Shown: positions 37,740 through 46,331 of the stretch, one piece after another
How the letters are laid out: every line of letters begins with the position of its first letter
How positions within the stretch are numbered: position 1 is the stretch's first letter
From: Bacillus sp. AFS088145
GTDB taxonomy: Bacteria; Bacillota; Bacilli; Bacillales; Bacillaceae_G
Direction of reading: 5' to 3'
Assembly: GCF_002564465.1 (NCBI RefSeq)
Contig: NZ_NUUX01000004.1
Coordinates: 25,280 to 89,279 of the forward strand
DNA length: 64,000 bases
Made by a program: the position numbers and the translations under genes
The notes under the pieces: generated by a model
Databases searched by the model: none
Told to the model about the DNA's origin: nothing
The model's input: only the letters and a program-made list of their open reading frames with translations

Positions 37740-38154
37740 CTTTTTTCAATCGGTCGCTCAGCTAGGGAATCGATTGAAGTATTTACGCACTAAAATTGTA
37801 ATTTGAAAAGCTGAAACTCTACTTTTATATACCAGTTAAAAATCAACTTTTAAACAAAATAAATGAGTAAAAAGAAATCACAGAGATAGAGAACATACTA
37901 ATTTTCAAATAAAATAAGTGTTAGACCTCTTAGCTCAAAAGATAGATTTAACTCTAATGATTCTATTACTAATTTAAAAAAACATTAATTTATTATTTAA
38001 TTTATTATCATCTAAAATATCAATCACTATCATTTAAAATAAAGTATTGCTTGTTTTTGTGAATACTTATAATATTAAGACCAGTTTCGTGGTTTTACTT
38101 AAAAGAGGATTAGAAAATACGATTCAATATTGGATAAAAATTGTCAAGGCGTTC

Positions 38155-38355
38155 AGAAAGCAAATAAAATTGTGTCCCTCATTTTATCTTCGAATAAAAT
38201 TACCTACATAAATAAAGTAGAACAGCGTGCTATTTCTTTGAAAGGGCTTTATAGCGATGACTAGATGGAAAACTTAATTAAGTTAGTTAAGTAGGAATTA
38301 AGAGATCAGTATTGAATTTTGAAAATGGCGTATTAAAAGGGATATCACCAGGATT
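38155..38355 (+). pseudogene. Fragment of an Ig-like (BIG2) protein gene, internal part
   Basis: About 200 bp match 5222-5425 of the Ig-like gene: the words ATTTCTTTGAAAG, CTTTATAGCGATG and AAAAGGGATATCACCAGG are kept, coding for ISLKALYSDG and KGISPG. Stops and indels are present. It lies upstream of, not after, the N-terminal fragment at 38934, so the pieces are in the wrong order. 37740-38154 holds nothing else clear. Confidence 0.75.
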
Positions 38356-38382
38356 CTATCATTATGAAATTCTATTACTATT

Positions 38383-38425
38383 TTAGGAGGAAAGTGGAGG
38401 ATGAGGAAGAAAAATGGTTTTCTTA
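38383..38425 (+). repeat. Duplicate of the 5' end of the subtilase gene
   Basis: AGGAGGAAAGTGG then ATGAGGAAGAAAAATGG here resembles 39334-39370, the ribosome site and first codons of the large subtilase. Both copies follow fragments of the Ig-like gene, so this junction occurs twice about 950 bp apart. Confidence 0.65.
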
Positions 38426-38544
38426 CAGTGCAAGGCTAAGGGGTGTAGTAGAATTAGCGATCAAGAAATTAAATGTATCTATCGTGTTTTCAAAATGTGA
38501 CAATTTATCTATTTTTTATTAAGTAGCTAACTATTCAAGTTACT

Positions 38545-38852
38545 ATACCATTTTACAAATTAAATTATTTTGTCAACAAAGAAACTTAAAAACATAGACT
38601 TATATTGATTTTCCTCCTATAATCTTGCCTCATTCTTATTTATTGATAACTGAAATGTATCATTATGATAACGAGAATGTCATTTACTAAAAAAAAATAT
38701 TACCATATAATAACCTTAACATTTTGAATAGTCTGAATTTTTCTGTTTTTTTAATGGTTTAATTCCACTATCCTAAATGCAATTTATGTTAGAGGTGATG
38801 TATAAGAAAAAATTAGATTATCTGAAAAATAGAAACAAACAGCAGCAAATAC
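38545..38852 (+). repeat. Shared upstream module of exported-protein genes, copy 3
   Basis: Strongly similar to 4472-4788: ACAAATTAAATTATTTTGTC, TTTTCCTCCTATAATCTTGC, ATCATTATGATAACGAGAAT, GGTTTAATTCC and CTGAAAAATAGAAACAAACA. The -10-like word of copy 1 is altered here to TTTAAT, consistent with decay. A stretch of about 60 bp is inserted before the start codon relative to copy 1. Confidence 0.7.
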
Positions 38853-38933
38853 TAAGTTAATGATTCGTTCTGTTGATATTATCAGCCAGTATTTACAGGT
38901 TGATCAATATAAAAAAAATATAGAGGCTAACAA

Positions 38934-39325
38934 ATGAGAACAAAGATGACAAAACGAATTACTTCATTAGCACACGTTCTAACCTTATTCATTTCTTCTA
39001 TTTAGTAGTTTGGTTTTTGCCTCAATTAAAAAGTCACTAAATGCTACAAAGAACCCACCCATGTGAATCACCAGTCTCGCTCTCTCCCATTCTCAATAGA
39101 CACTACAATTTAAAGGTTGAAACACAGTATAAGGATAGTTCCAAAGCTGATGTTACAGCAGAAGGAAAATGGACTTCACTAGAATAGTAATTTGTAACAG
39201 TTGCTAGTGAGTGTTAACTGCATTGAAAGCAGGGTCTACACATGTACAATTCAATCTTGGAACTACTGTTTTAAAGGTTGAAGAAATATTACTAAAGATG
39301 CACATGTTTTAAGTCAAATGTCAAG
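38934..39325 (+). pseudogene. N-terminal fragment of an Ig-like (BIG2) protein gene
   Basis: Starts ATGAGAACAAAGATGACAAA like the intact gene at 4796 and follows it through the signal peptide, the EYKDGSKADVTAEGKWTS region and LTAVNVGSTNVQFNLG to the VLSQLS region (about 5215). Frameshifts start already within the signal peptide (TCTATTTAGTAGTTT) and more stops follow. It stops where the ribosome site of the subtilase begins. Confidence 0.85.
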
Positions 39326-39348
39326 ATGAGCTAAGAGGAGGAAAGTGG

Positions 39349-42300
39349 ATGATGAGGAAGAAAAAAGGTTTTCCATACAAAGTAATTACTACTACAACTT
39401 TAGCAGCATTGTTGTTAACATCAACGGGTTTTGCAGAAGAAACAGAAAGTAACATGGTTCCAGCTCCAAGTATTGAGGACATTGTAAAACAAGGTCAAAA
39501 AATTTTCTTAGATGAAGAGAAGCATTTAAATGAGAATCAAGTAGATGAACTAGGTTATAAGGATTTAAGTGAAAATGGTATTGTTAAAGCTTATAACCCA
39601 AATGAAAAAGTACGATTAATAGTTGAAGTAGAACAACCAGATTCTATTGATATTTCTCCTAAAGAAAAAAAGAAGCAACAAAAGCAAAAGCAAGATGACG
39701 TATTAACAAAAATTTCAAAGCAAAGATCAGCTTCCAAGGTAAAAAATCGTTTCTTTGAAGGCTTTAATGGGTTTAGTGTTGAAACAGAATTTCGTAAGGT
39801 TAAAGAAATACAAAATACACCTGGGGTTGCAAATGTACATATTGCAAGAACTTTTGAACCATCAATGGGTGCAAGCAAAGAATTGGTACAAGCTCAAAAT
39901 GTATGGCAGCAATTTGGTTATAAAGGTGAAGGGTTACTAGTTGGGGTTATAGATTCCGGAATTGATTATACTCATAGAGATATGACACTTAGTGAAAAAG
40001 GTAAAAAAAAGGAAAAATGGACAGAATCAAATATCCAAAATAAGTTCGCTGAAACTGAAGTAAATGAGAAATGGTACAGTGACAAAGTACCTACAGGTTA
40101 TGATTGGGCGGATGATGATACTGATGTAATACCTCATGGTCAATATGGAAGCCCACACGGTACACATGTAGCAGGTATAGTAGGAGCAAATGGTGACGAA
40201 TCAAATGATGGCGTACAAGGAATTGCGCCGGGCGTGCAACTTTTAGCTGAAAAAGTGTTTTCTGATAATGGCGAAGGAGCATATGAGGATGACATTATCG
40301 CTGGTATTGAGCACGCAGTAACTATGGGAGCAGATGTTATTAACATGAGTTTAGGAACTGATGCTGGATTTGTTGGTGAGGACAACGATCCGATTCAGAA
40401 GGCAATCCACGTAGCAACAGAACATGGCACACTTGTAGTAGTTGCTGGTGGGAACTCTGCTTACAGCACTAAAAATGATCTAATACAATCTTCTTTACAA
40501 CCTTATGCCGAAAATCCAGATATTGGTACAGTGAGTGAACCAGGGGTAAGTCCATATGCAATTTCTGTTGCTTCATATGAAAATTCGAAAATACATGTGA
40601 GCACACTTGTAGAAGAAAATGGACTTCAGCTTCCATATCAAGATCAAACTCAGTTTAACTTTAAGCTGTCTAAAGTATTATCTCCATTTGAAAGTTACGA
40701 GATGATTTATGTAGGTGAAGGTAGAACTGAAGATTTTAATAATAAAGATGTCACAGGTAAAATTGTTATTGCTAAACCAAACCAAATATACGGATCATAC
40801 AGTTATATTCAATACGAAGCAAGTAGGAAAGGTGCTAAAGCTGTTATTTTAGTACCGTCGAATACAGATGTTGACTATCCAATTACAGACTTTAGTCCTT
40901 ATTTTACTCCTGCGGCAACAACAAGCAAAGCAATCGGTAATTCGTTAATTTCTAAGTTAACAAGCGGATATATCGTTAAAATGAAATTATCAAAAGGAAT
41001 TTATATTGATAATCCAAGTAAAGATACAATGTCATATTTCTCTTCTTATGGAACACCACATACATTAGACTTTAAACCTGAATTATCAGCACCAGGAGGT
41101 AATATTTATTCAACTGTTCCAGGAAATGAGTATGAGATTATGAGTGGAACATCAATGGCGACTCCACATGTATCAGGTGGGTCTGCACTTTTATTACAAT
41201 CTTTATATGAAAAAGGTTTAGCACATTCAAAGGAAACAGTTTTAAAAGCTAAAATTGCTTTAATGAACACATCTAAAATTATAGAAGATCCACGGACAAA
41301 TACTGAAGCTCCTTACTCTCCACGAATTCAAGGGTCTGGATTGATGCAAATACAAAATGCAATTAAAACACCTATACTCGTAACGAGAGAAAAAACTTCT
41401 CTAGAACAAGCAGGATCAGTTGCATTAAAAGAGATTAATGGGAATAAAGTCAATTTCAAATTGAATATAGAGGCACTTCAAAATAATAAAGTAAAAGGAA
41501 AAGATAAAGAAGATTTCGAATACAAAGTTTATGTAGATGTACTAACAGACGGCAAAGAAAAGAAAGAATTTGACTTAGACAATGATGGTACATTGGATTC
41601 AAAAGAGTATTTAACGTTAAAAAGTGAGCGAATACTGGGTGCTTTAGCTTCTGTGAATGGAGAAAAAGTATCTAACTCTCAAGGAAAGATATTAAAAATT
41701 AAGACAGGACAAAACAAGAATCTCGATATTCAAGTTGAATTTCCTTCCAATTTAAAGAAGGGAATTTTTGTTGAGGGATATGTACGACTAGTTCCCACAG
41801 GTCAAAACGCAGATTTAGCTGTTCCAATTTCTGTACCATATATGGGCTACTACGGAAAATGGGATCAACCACATAATATTGACCCTGTGGCATGGGATAA
41901 AGATGCTTTCTTAGGTTACACAGCTCTTTGGAATGATGAACCAGGTTCAGAAGGTACATTCCCACTAGGTTATGATCCGAAAACAGGAACATTTAACAAA
42001 AGTCGAATGGTTATTTCTCCGAATGCTGCCTTTAAAAATGTTTTCTCAACTTTTACGACACTAAGAAACTTACAAAAAACTGAAATGTATGTTGAGAATA
42101 AAAATGGTGAAATGATTCAATATCTTGGTGACTTTAGTGAATACACTGGAAAGCCATGGAAATTCCGTAAAAATATTATGTCTTATCGTAACTATTTAAA
42201 TGGTGGTTATTTGTGGGATGTAAAAGACCAAAATGCCCAAGTAGTCAAAGATGGTAATTATAATTATGTAATAAAAACAACACTAGATTATAAGGATGCT

Positions 42301-42891
42301 AAACCACAAGTTGTAAAACTACCAATTCAAGTAGATTCTGTTGCTCCAGTCGTTTCGGATATTAAAGTACAACCGAAAGATGGACAATATGAAATTTCTT
42401 TCAAAGCAGTAGACAATGAAAAAGGTAGTGGATTTAAAGTCGGAATTATTTGGTATAACGGTAAATATAAGTCATTACAGATTGGACAGACATCAATCCT
42501 TGTGAATGAAGAACCAAAAAGCGTCGTCGTACTGGGCTCTGATTATGCATATAATCATGGATATTCAGTGTGGGGAGACCCTTCATATATTAATGAAGAA
42601 ATGCTAGTTAGCTACTTTAGTGTATGGCCAAATGAAGATATTAGTGCAAGTATACCTGCTGGAATCGATGGATTTGCTAATAACAATGTAAATTGGACAA
42701 TCACTATAAAAGATATAAATGGAAAAGTAATTGATTCTTTTGTAGTTGAAAATGAAAACGAAATCCATATAAAGTGGACCCCTGAATTAGATGTTCCAAA
42801 TGGTAAATATTTTGTTTCAGCAGACGTTGTAAATAAACAAGGCTTTAAAGTAACGACAACCCCACAAACTGTTACTGTATTACAAAAATAG
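39349..42891 (+). CDS. Large secreted subtilisin-like serine protease (S8) with PA insert
   Basis: A 1180-residue exported protease. Signal peptide residues 1-29 (VITTTTLAALLLTSTGFAEE), an I9-like propeptide rich in Lys and Gln, then the S8 domain: Asp202 in GVIDSGIDYTHRD, His270 in SPHGTHVAGI, Asn in VAGGNS, Ser602 in MSGTSMATPHVSGG. A PA domain is inserted near residues 440-560. The C-terminal half holds Fn3/Ig-like modules (LPIQVDSVAPVVSDIKVQP), similar to the lactocepin/Vpr type. An EF-hand-like DLDNDGTLDSKEY at about residue 745 may bind calcium. AGGAGG is seven bases before ATG 39349. No sorting signal, so it is probably released. Confidence 0.92.
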   Translation: MMRKKKGFPYKVITTTTLAALLLTSTGFAEETESNMVPAPSIEDIVKQGQKIFLDEEKHLNENQVDELGYKDLSENGIVKAYNPNEKVRLIVEVEQPDSIDISPKEKKKQQKQKQDDVLTKISKQRSASKVKNRFFEGFNGFSVETEFRKVKEIQNTPGVANVHIARTFEPSMGASKELVQAQNVWQQFGYKGEGLLVGVIDSGIDYTHRDMTLSEKGKKKEKWTESNIQNKFAETEVNEKWYSDKVPTGYDWADDDTDVIPHGQYGSPHGTHVAGIVGANGDESNDGVQGIAPGVQLLAEKVFSDNGEGAYEDDIIAGIEHAVTMGADVINMSLGTDAGFVGEDNDPIQKAIHVATEHGTLVVVAGGNSAYSTKNDLIQSSLQPYAENPDIGTVSEPGVSPYAISVASYENSKIHVSTLVEENGLQLPYQDQTQFNFKLSKVLSPFESYEMIYVGEGRTEDFNNKDVTGKIVIAKPNQIYGSYSYIQYEASRKGAKAVILVPSNTDVDYPITDFSPYFTPAATTSKAIGNSLISKLTSGYIVKMKLSKGIYIDNPSKDTMSYFSSYGTPHTLDFKPELSAPGGNIYSTVPGNEYEIMSGTSMATPHVSGGSALLLQSLYEKGLAHSKETVLKAKIALMNTSKIIEDPRTNTEAPYSPRIQGSGLMQIQNAIKTPILVTREKTSLEQAGSVALKEINGNKVNFKLNIEALQNNKVKGKDKEDFEYKVYVDVLTDGKEKKEFDLDNDGTLDSKEYLTLKSERILGALASVNGEKVSNSQGKILKIKTGQNKNLDIQVEFPSNLKKGIFVEGYVRLVPTGQNADLAVPISVPYMGYYGKWDQPHNIDPVAWDKDAFLGYTALWNDEPGSEGTFPLGYDPKTGTFNKSRMVISPNAAFKNVFSTFTTLRNLQKTEMYVENKNGEMIQYLGDFSEYTGKPWKFRKNIMSYRNYLNGGYLWDVKDQNAQVVKDGNYNYVIKTTLDYKDAKPQVVKLPIQVDSVAPVVSDIKVQPKDGQYEISFKAVDNEKGSGFKVGIIWYNGKYKSLQIGQTSILVNEEPKSVVVLGSDYAYNHGYSVWGDPSYINEEMLVSYFSVWPNEDISASIPAGIDGFANNNVNWTITIKDINGKVIDSFVVENENEIHIKWTPELDVPNGKYFVSADVVNKQGFKVTTTPQTVTVLQK

Positions 42892-42895
42892 TAAT

Positions 42896-42937
42896 AAAAA
42901 ATGCCTTTCTCATATTCCATGGGCTGGCATTTTTTAT
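42896..42937 (+). terminator. Terminator after the second subtilase
   Basis: AAAAAATGCC and GGCATTTTTT close a loop of about 20 bases, starting a few bases after the stop. Confidence 0.75.
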
Positions 42938-43200
42938 TTAGTTATATTATTCTCTAATAAAATTTAATTCTTACTTATTCTAATATCACATAGATTAATA
43001 GATCGAATTAATTCACTTAGGCCATTACAGAAACCAGATAGTTCATTCGAATTTTTTTGATAATTTCCATACATTCTAGCAATTTTCCTCTTACCATTTG
43101 GTTTAAAATGGGATAACAATAAAACAGCTTTATGGGAATTGAATCAGAGACATTTAAAACTTATTAATAATTAAAAAAGTATTCAAATTTAGATAATCGT

Positions 43201-43230
43201 AATTGAACTAACGAGAGCGTTAGTTCAATT
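43201..43230. repeat. Interspersed palindrome, copy C (perfect)
   Basis: AATTGAACTAACG, AGAG, CGTTAGTTCAATT: a perfect 13-bp inverted repeat, followed by GACTGTTTCGGCGGTC and a T run. Best-preserved member of the family at 35373, 37678 and 50177. The rest of 42938-43371 has no supported gene. Confidence 0.7.
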
Positions 43231-43371
43231 ACGTTCGACTGTTTCGGCGGTCTTTTTTCTTATTCGACTAACCTGACCTGTAATAGAGCAGTCACTGGAA
43301 GTAAGTATTATCAGTTAGTCAATTGATTTTTCAAAAAGATACCAATGGGATAAAAAGATCTGCGTAAAAAT

Positions 43372-43429
43372 GTATGTAAATTCAGATAGTAAGAAATAAT
43401 GTATGTAGATTTAAATAGCAAGAAATAAT
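43372..43429. repeat. 29-bp tandem duplication before the second wrbA
   Basis: Two 29-bp units starting GTATGTA and ending AAGAAATAAT, with four differences, just before the AGGTGG site of the leader ORF. Confidence 0.65.
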
Positions 43430-43444
43430 AGGTGGTGTATTAAA

Positions 43445-43492
43445 ATGGGTTTCTTATCCAAATTATTAGGAAATGGAAATTCATCTGACTAA
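43445..43492 (+). CDS. 15-residue leader peptide ORF before wrbA copy 2
   Basis: ATG with AGGTGG upstream encodes MGFLSKLLGNGNSSD and stops at TAA 43490-43492; the stop overlaps the AAGGAG of the wrbA start 13 bases on. The same peptide (MGFLSKLFGNASD) precedes wrbA copy 1, where it has no stop and is in frame. Two conserved copies with ribosome sites suggest it is translated, perhaps to couple or control wrbA. Confidence 0.55.
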   Translation: MGFLSKLLGNGNSSD

Positions 43493-43505
43493 GGAGACAG
43501 AAAAA

Positions 43506-44117
43506 ATGACAAACGTAAAATTAGCAGTAATTTATTACAGCATGGGTGGAACAAATTATCAATTATCAAAATGGGCGGAAGAGGGGGCAAAAGAAGCAGG
43601 TGCTGAAGTAAAAATATTAAAAGTGCCTGAACTTGCACCACAATCTGTTATTGAAGGAAATGAAGGTTGGAAGGCACATGTCGATGCAACAAGTCATGTA
43701 CCTGAAGTAACTTTAAATGATTTAGAGTGGGCAGATGCAATTATATTCAGTGTACCTACTCGATTTGGAAACATGCCAGCACAAATGAAACAATTCCTTG
43801 ATACAACTGGGGGACTTTGGTTTGGTGGAAAACTTGTAAATAAGGTTGTCAGTGCGATGACCTCAGCACAAAACCCTCACGGTGGACAAGAAGCAACAAT
43901 CTTATCTCTTTACACTACTATGTATCATTGGGGAGCGATAGTAGCAGCTCCTGGATATACAGATCCTGTCACATTTGGAGCTGGAGGTAATCCATATGGA
44001 ACGAGTGTTACAGTTGGACAAAATGGAAAAATGATCGAAGATGTAGAAGCAGCTGTTAAACATCAGGCAAAACGTACCGTTACAGTGGCTGAATGGGTGA
44101 AAAAAGCAGATCAATAA
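43506..44117 (+). CDS. wrbA: NAD(P)H:quinone oxidoreductase, WrbA type (copy 2)
   Basis: A 203-residue flavodoxin-fold quinone reductase, nearly identical to the product of 3170-3781 in VKLAVIYYSMGGTNYQLSKW, FSVPTRFGNMPAQMKQFLD and the C-terminal half. Synonymous differences are many, so the duplication is not recent. The start at ATG 43506 has AAGGAG seven bases upstream; the extended frame from 43473 reads through that site. Unlike copy 1, it is not linked to other mhq-type genes and carries no TATCT...AGATA site, so it is likely controlled differently. Confidence 0.93.
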   Translation: MTNVKLAVIYYSMGGTNYQLSKWAEEGAKEAGAEVKILKVPELAPQSVIEGNEGWKAHVDATSHVPEVTLNDLEWADAIIFSVPTRFGNMPAQMKQFLDTTGGLWFGGKLVNKVVSAMTSAQNPHGGQEATILSLYTTMYHWGAIVAAPGYTDPVTFGAGGNPYGTSVTVGQNGKMIEDVEAAVKHQAKRTVTVAEWVKKADQ

Positions 44118-44123
44118 TGATGA

Positions 44124-44160
44124 TAAGCTAATCAACAATTAGTTGGTTAGCTCTTTTTTT
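44124..44160 (+). terminator. Terminator after wrbA copy 2
   Basis: AGCTAATCAAC and GTTGGTTAGCT pair over a five-base loop, followed by eight or more T. Related to the terminator of copy 1. Confidence 0.88.
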
Positions 44161-44274
44161 TTACAAACATTTAAGAATTAAAAGAAGTGATTAAATGGAA
44201 TGTGATTAAAACTTATGTTGTAATTTATAATGTTTAATTCCGATTTGCTTATTGAACTGATATGAACGAAACTG

Positions 44275-44945
44275 TCAAACCACTACCCCAAAATTATACT
44301 TAAAGTAGGTTTCATTACGTCTATAGCCTGTCGTCTCATTGTTTACATGACCTAATAAACTTTGAATAACTTCAAGAGGAGCACCATTATCCATTAAATG
44401 AGTTGCATAACTGTGTCTAAGTTGATGTGGGGAAATTTCTTTATTATACTCTAAACGTAAAGAAACATTTTTAATGATATATCGTGTTTGTGCGATACTT
44501 AATCTGTGAGGGGCTCTTTCTGTTACAAATAATGCGACATCTTCATCTTTTCGCTCAATTAAATACCTGTTTATCCAAATTTCAGTACGAATATTGAAGT
44601 AAACTTTTCTTTCATTATCACCTTTCCCTCGTACAACAACGGAGTTATTAGACCAATTTATATCTATTCAAATTATTAACACAATTTCACCTATCTTACA
44701 TCCTGATGAATACATAAATTCAATTATTGCATGTTCTTTTGCAGTTTGAATGCTTCGCGAAGGTGTTCAATTTCTTTTTCAGTTAAAAATTTAGGGATTC
44801 GAATTTCTGACTTCGGTTCTTTTAGTTTTGAGGAAGGATTTCTTTGGATTGTACCTTCTTCATGCGCCCACCGAAAAAAAGAATTAATAAAACGTACGCG
44901 ATGTGCCAGACTTGCAGGCTTTAAGGTAGCACCTACCCTAAGGAT
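44275..44945 (-). pseudogene. Tyrosine recombinase/integrase (XerC/D-like), decayed
   Basis: On the minus strand: AHRVRFINSFFRWAHEEGT and NPSSKLKEPKSEIRIPKFLT, then a frameshift after EHLREAF, then HAIIEFMYSSGCKIGEIV, an in-frame TGA near 44670, and an intact end with VVVRGKGDNERKVYFNIR, SPHQLRHSYATHLMDNGAPL, VIQSLLGHVNNETTG. The catalytic R-K-HxxR-H residues can be followed, but the expected Tyr region continues as YRRNETYFKYNFG. The N-terminal domain is missing. It shows that a mobile element once sat here. Confidence 0.88.
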
Positions 44946-45242
44946 AGCAAATCAGGTGTTCCAAAATTTAATACGAATATAAAAGTGCCAGCGTATATAA
45001 CCCAGTTAAATTCCCAAGTCAGCAATAAAGGATTACCTGTTTCACAGGGGATGGAAACTAACAAAGACGCCTTTTAATCTAGAAAATACTTAATCGTTTA
45101 ACATAATTAACGAACACTTATTAAACCGCAATTTTGAATTTAGAATCCTTTATCTGTCAAACTCCTTTTAAAAAGTGTATTGCTGATTATACAATGTTTT
45201 TATTTTTAAGTATGCTATAATCTTTCAAAAGGAGGTACTAGC

Positions 45243-45818
45243 GTGGCAAGACATAAGGAATATGATGAAAAAGAAGTTTTACAAAAAGCAACGGAACTAT
45301 TTAGGTATCAAGGTTACGAAAAAACCTCATTGCAAGATCTTGTTTCTCATATGGGGATTCACCGAAGAAGTTTATATGATACATTTGGTGACAAACATAC
45401 ACTATTTATTAAAGCATTGGAACATTATGATCACAAAATGAAGAAAAAAATGGATATACAAGTTAAGAATTCATCAACTGTGAAAGATGCTATTAGAAGT
45501 ATATTAGAAATGGCCGTATACCAAGATAACGAAAAATCGGTTGGTTGTTTGACTATTAATAGTGCAGTTGAGTTGACTTTACATGATCAAGAAGTAGCAG
45601 AAAAAATTGAACAAAATTTTTCTAAAACAGAAAAAATTATACTTGAATTACTATTACGTGGACAAGATTCAGGAGAAATTCCTAAACACCATGATATAGA
45701 AAAACTATCTCAGTTTATTCATAATTCTTTTGTAGGTTTACGAGTATTAGTCAAAACAACTAACGATAAAAATAAACTTAAAAATATTATTGATACGACA
45801 CTCTCTATATTAGATTAG
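45243..45818 (+). CDS. TetR/AcrR-family regulator (copy 2)
   Basis: A 191-residue regulator from GTG with AAAGGAGGT upstream. LFRYQGYEKTSLQDLVSHMG and IHRRSLYDTFGDKHTLFIKA are almost identical to copy 1 (18118), so both should read the same operator; the ligand domains differ more (SSTVKDAIRSILEMAVYQDN). The promoter region is also alike (TATGCTATAATC). TTGAGAA-type palindromes and an MFS transporter follow, suggesting control of that transporter. Confidence 0.92.
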   Translation: MARHKEYDEKEVLQKATELFRYQGYEKTSLQDLVSHMGIHRRSLYDTFGDKHTLFIKALEHYDHKMKKKMDIQVKNSSTVKDAIRSILEMAVYQDNEKSVGCLTINSAVELTLHDQEVAEKIEQNFSKTEKIILELLLRGQDSGEIPKHHDIEKLSQFIHNSFVGLRVLVKTTNDKNKLKNIIDTTLSILD

Positions 45819-45852
45819 GACCGTATTTCTATTTTTATAGTGAATGAAAATA

Positions 45853-45890
45853 GTTAACTAAAGACAGTAAAGACAGTTAACTTCTTTTGT
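45853..45890 (+). terminator. Probable terminator after tetR copy 2
   Basis: GTTAACT and AGTTAAC pair over a 15-base loop, followed by CTTCTTTTG; a weaker T run than the copy 1 equivalent. Confidence 0.5.
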
Positions 45891-45911
45891 TGCTATTTAT
45901 TTTAATAATCA

Positions 45912-46243
45912 TTTGAGAACAAACGGTAAAAAATTCTTTACCTTTCGTTCTTGATATGTTATAAATATAAACGTCGAAGGAAGTTAATAATTGCATTGAT
46001 GAATAGCCAATAAACAATTAATAGTATCTGAAACTAATATAAATAGCTTTTATGTATTGAGTTTCGAAAACAAGCGTTAATTAAAATACAATTATCGGAG
46101 CATGAATCCAGCCTGAAATTTTTATATTAATTGATTTAGACTGCGATTCTTTACAGATCGTGATATTCCCGAAACGTGAGTATATCCTTTTGGATAATCA
46201 CGGAGTTATGGAGGTTTGCATATTTAAGAATGAGTATTCTCAA
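45912..46243. promoter_or_regulatory. TTGAGAA-type operator palindromes, cluster 4
   Basis: TTTGAGAACAAACGGTAAA...CTTTACCTTTCGTTCTTGA at 45911-45954 followed by ATATGTTATAAATATA, and TTAAGAATGAGTATTCTCAA at 46224-46243. The second lies about 90 bp before the MFS transporter. The interval is longer than in the other clusters, as if something were inserted. Confidence 0.6.
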
Positions 46244-46331
46244 AAGATGAACGAATGGCATATAGAGTAAGCAAATTGTTAATAATGTTATAAAAGATAA
46301 GAATTAAATTTTAAGTATTAGAGAGAGGAAA

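Noticed and set aside
39591-42920. Several minus-strand ORFs opposite the second subtilase
   Set aside because: Shadow frames of a long gene with intact catalytic residues; no ribosome sites.
43473-43505. Longer start for the second WrbA
   Set aside because: The extension reads through the ribosome site AAGGAG and the leader-peptide stop; ATG 43506 is better placed and matches the first copy.
44731-44982. Plus-strand 83-codon ORF
   Set aside because: It is the reverse of the decayed integrase, whose minus-strand frame matches a known family.
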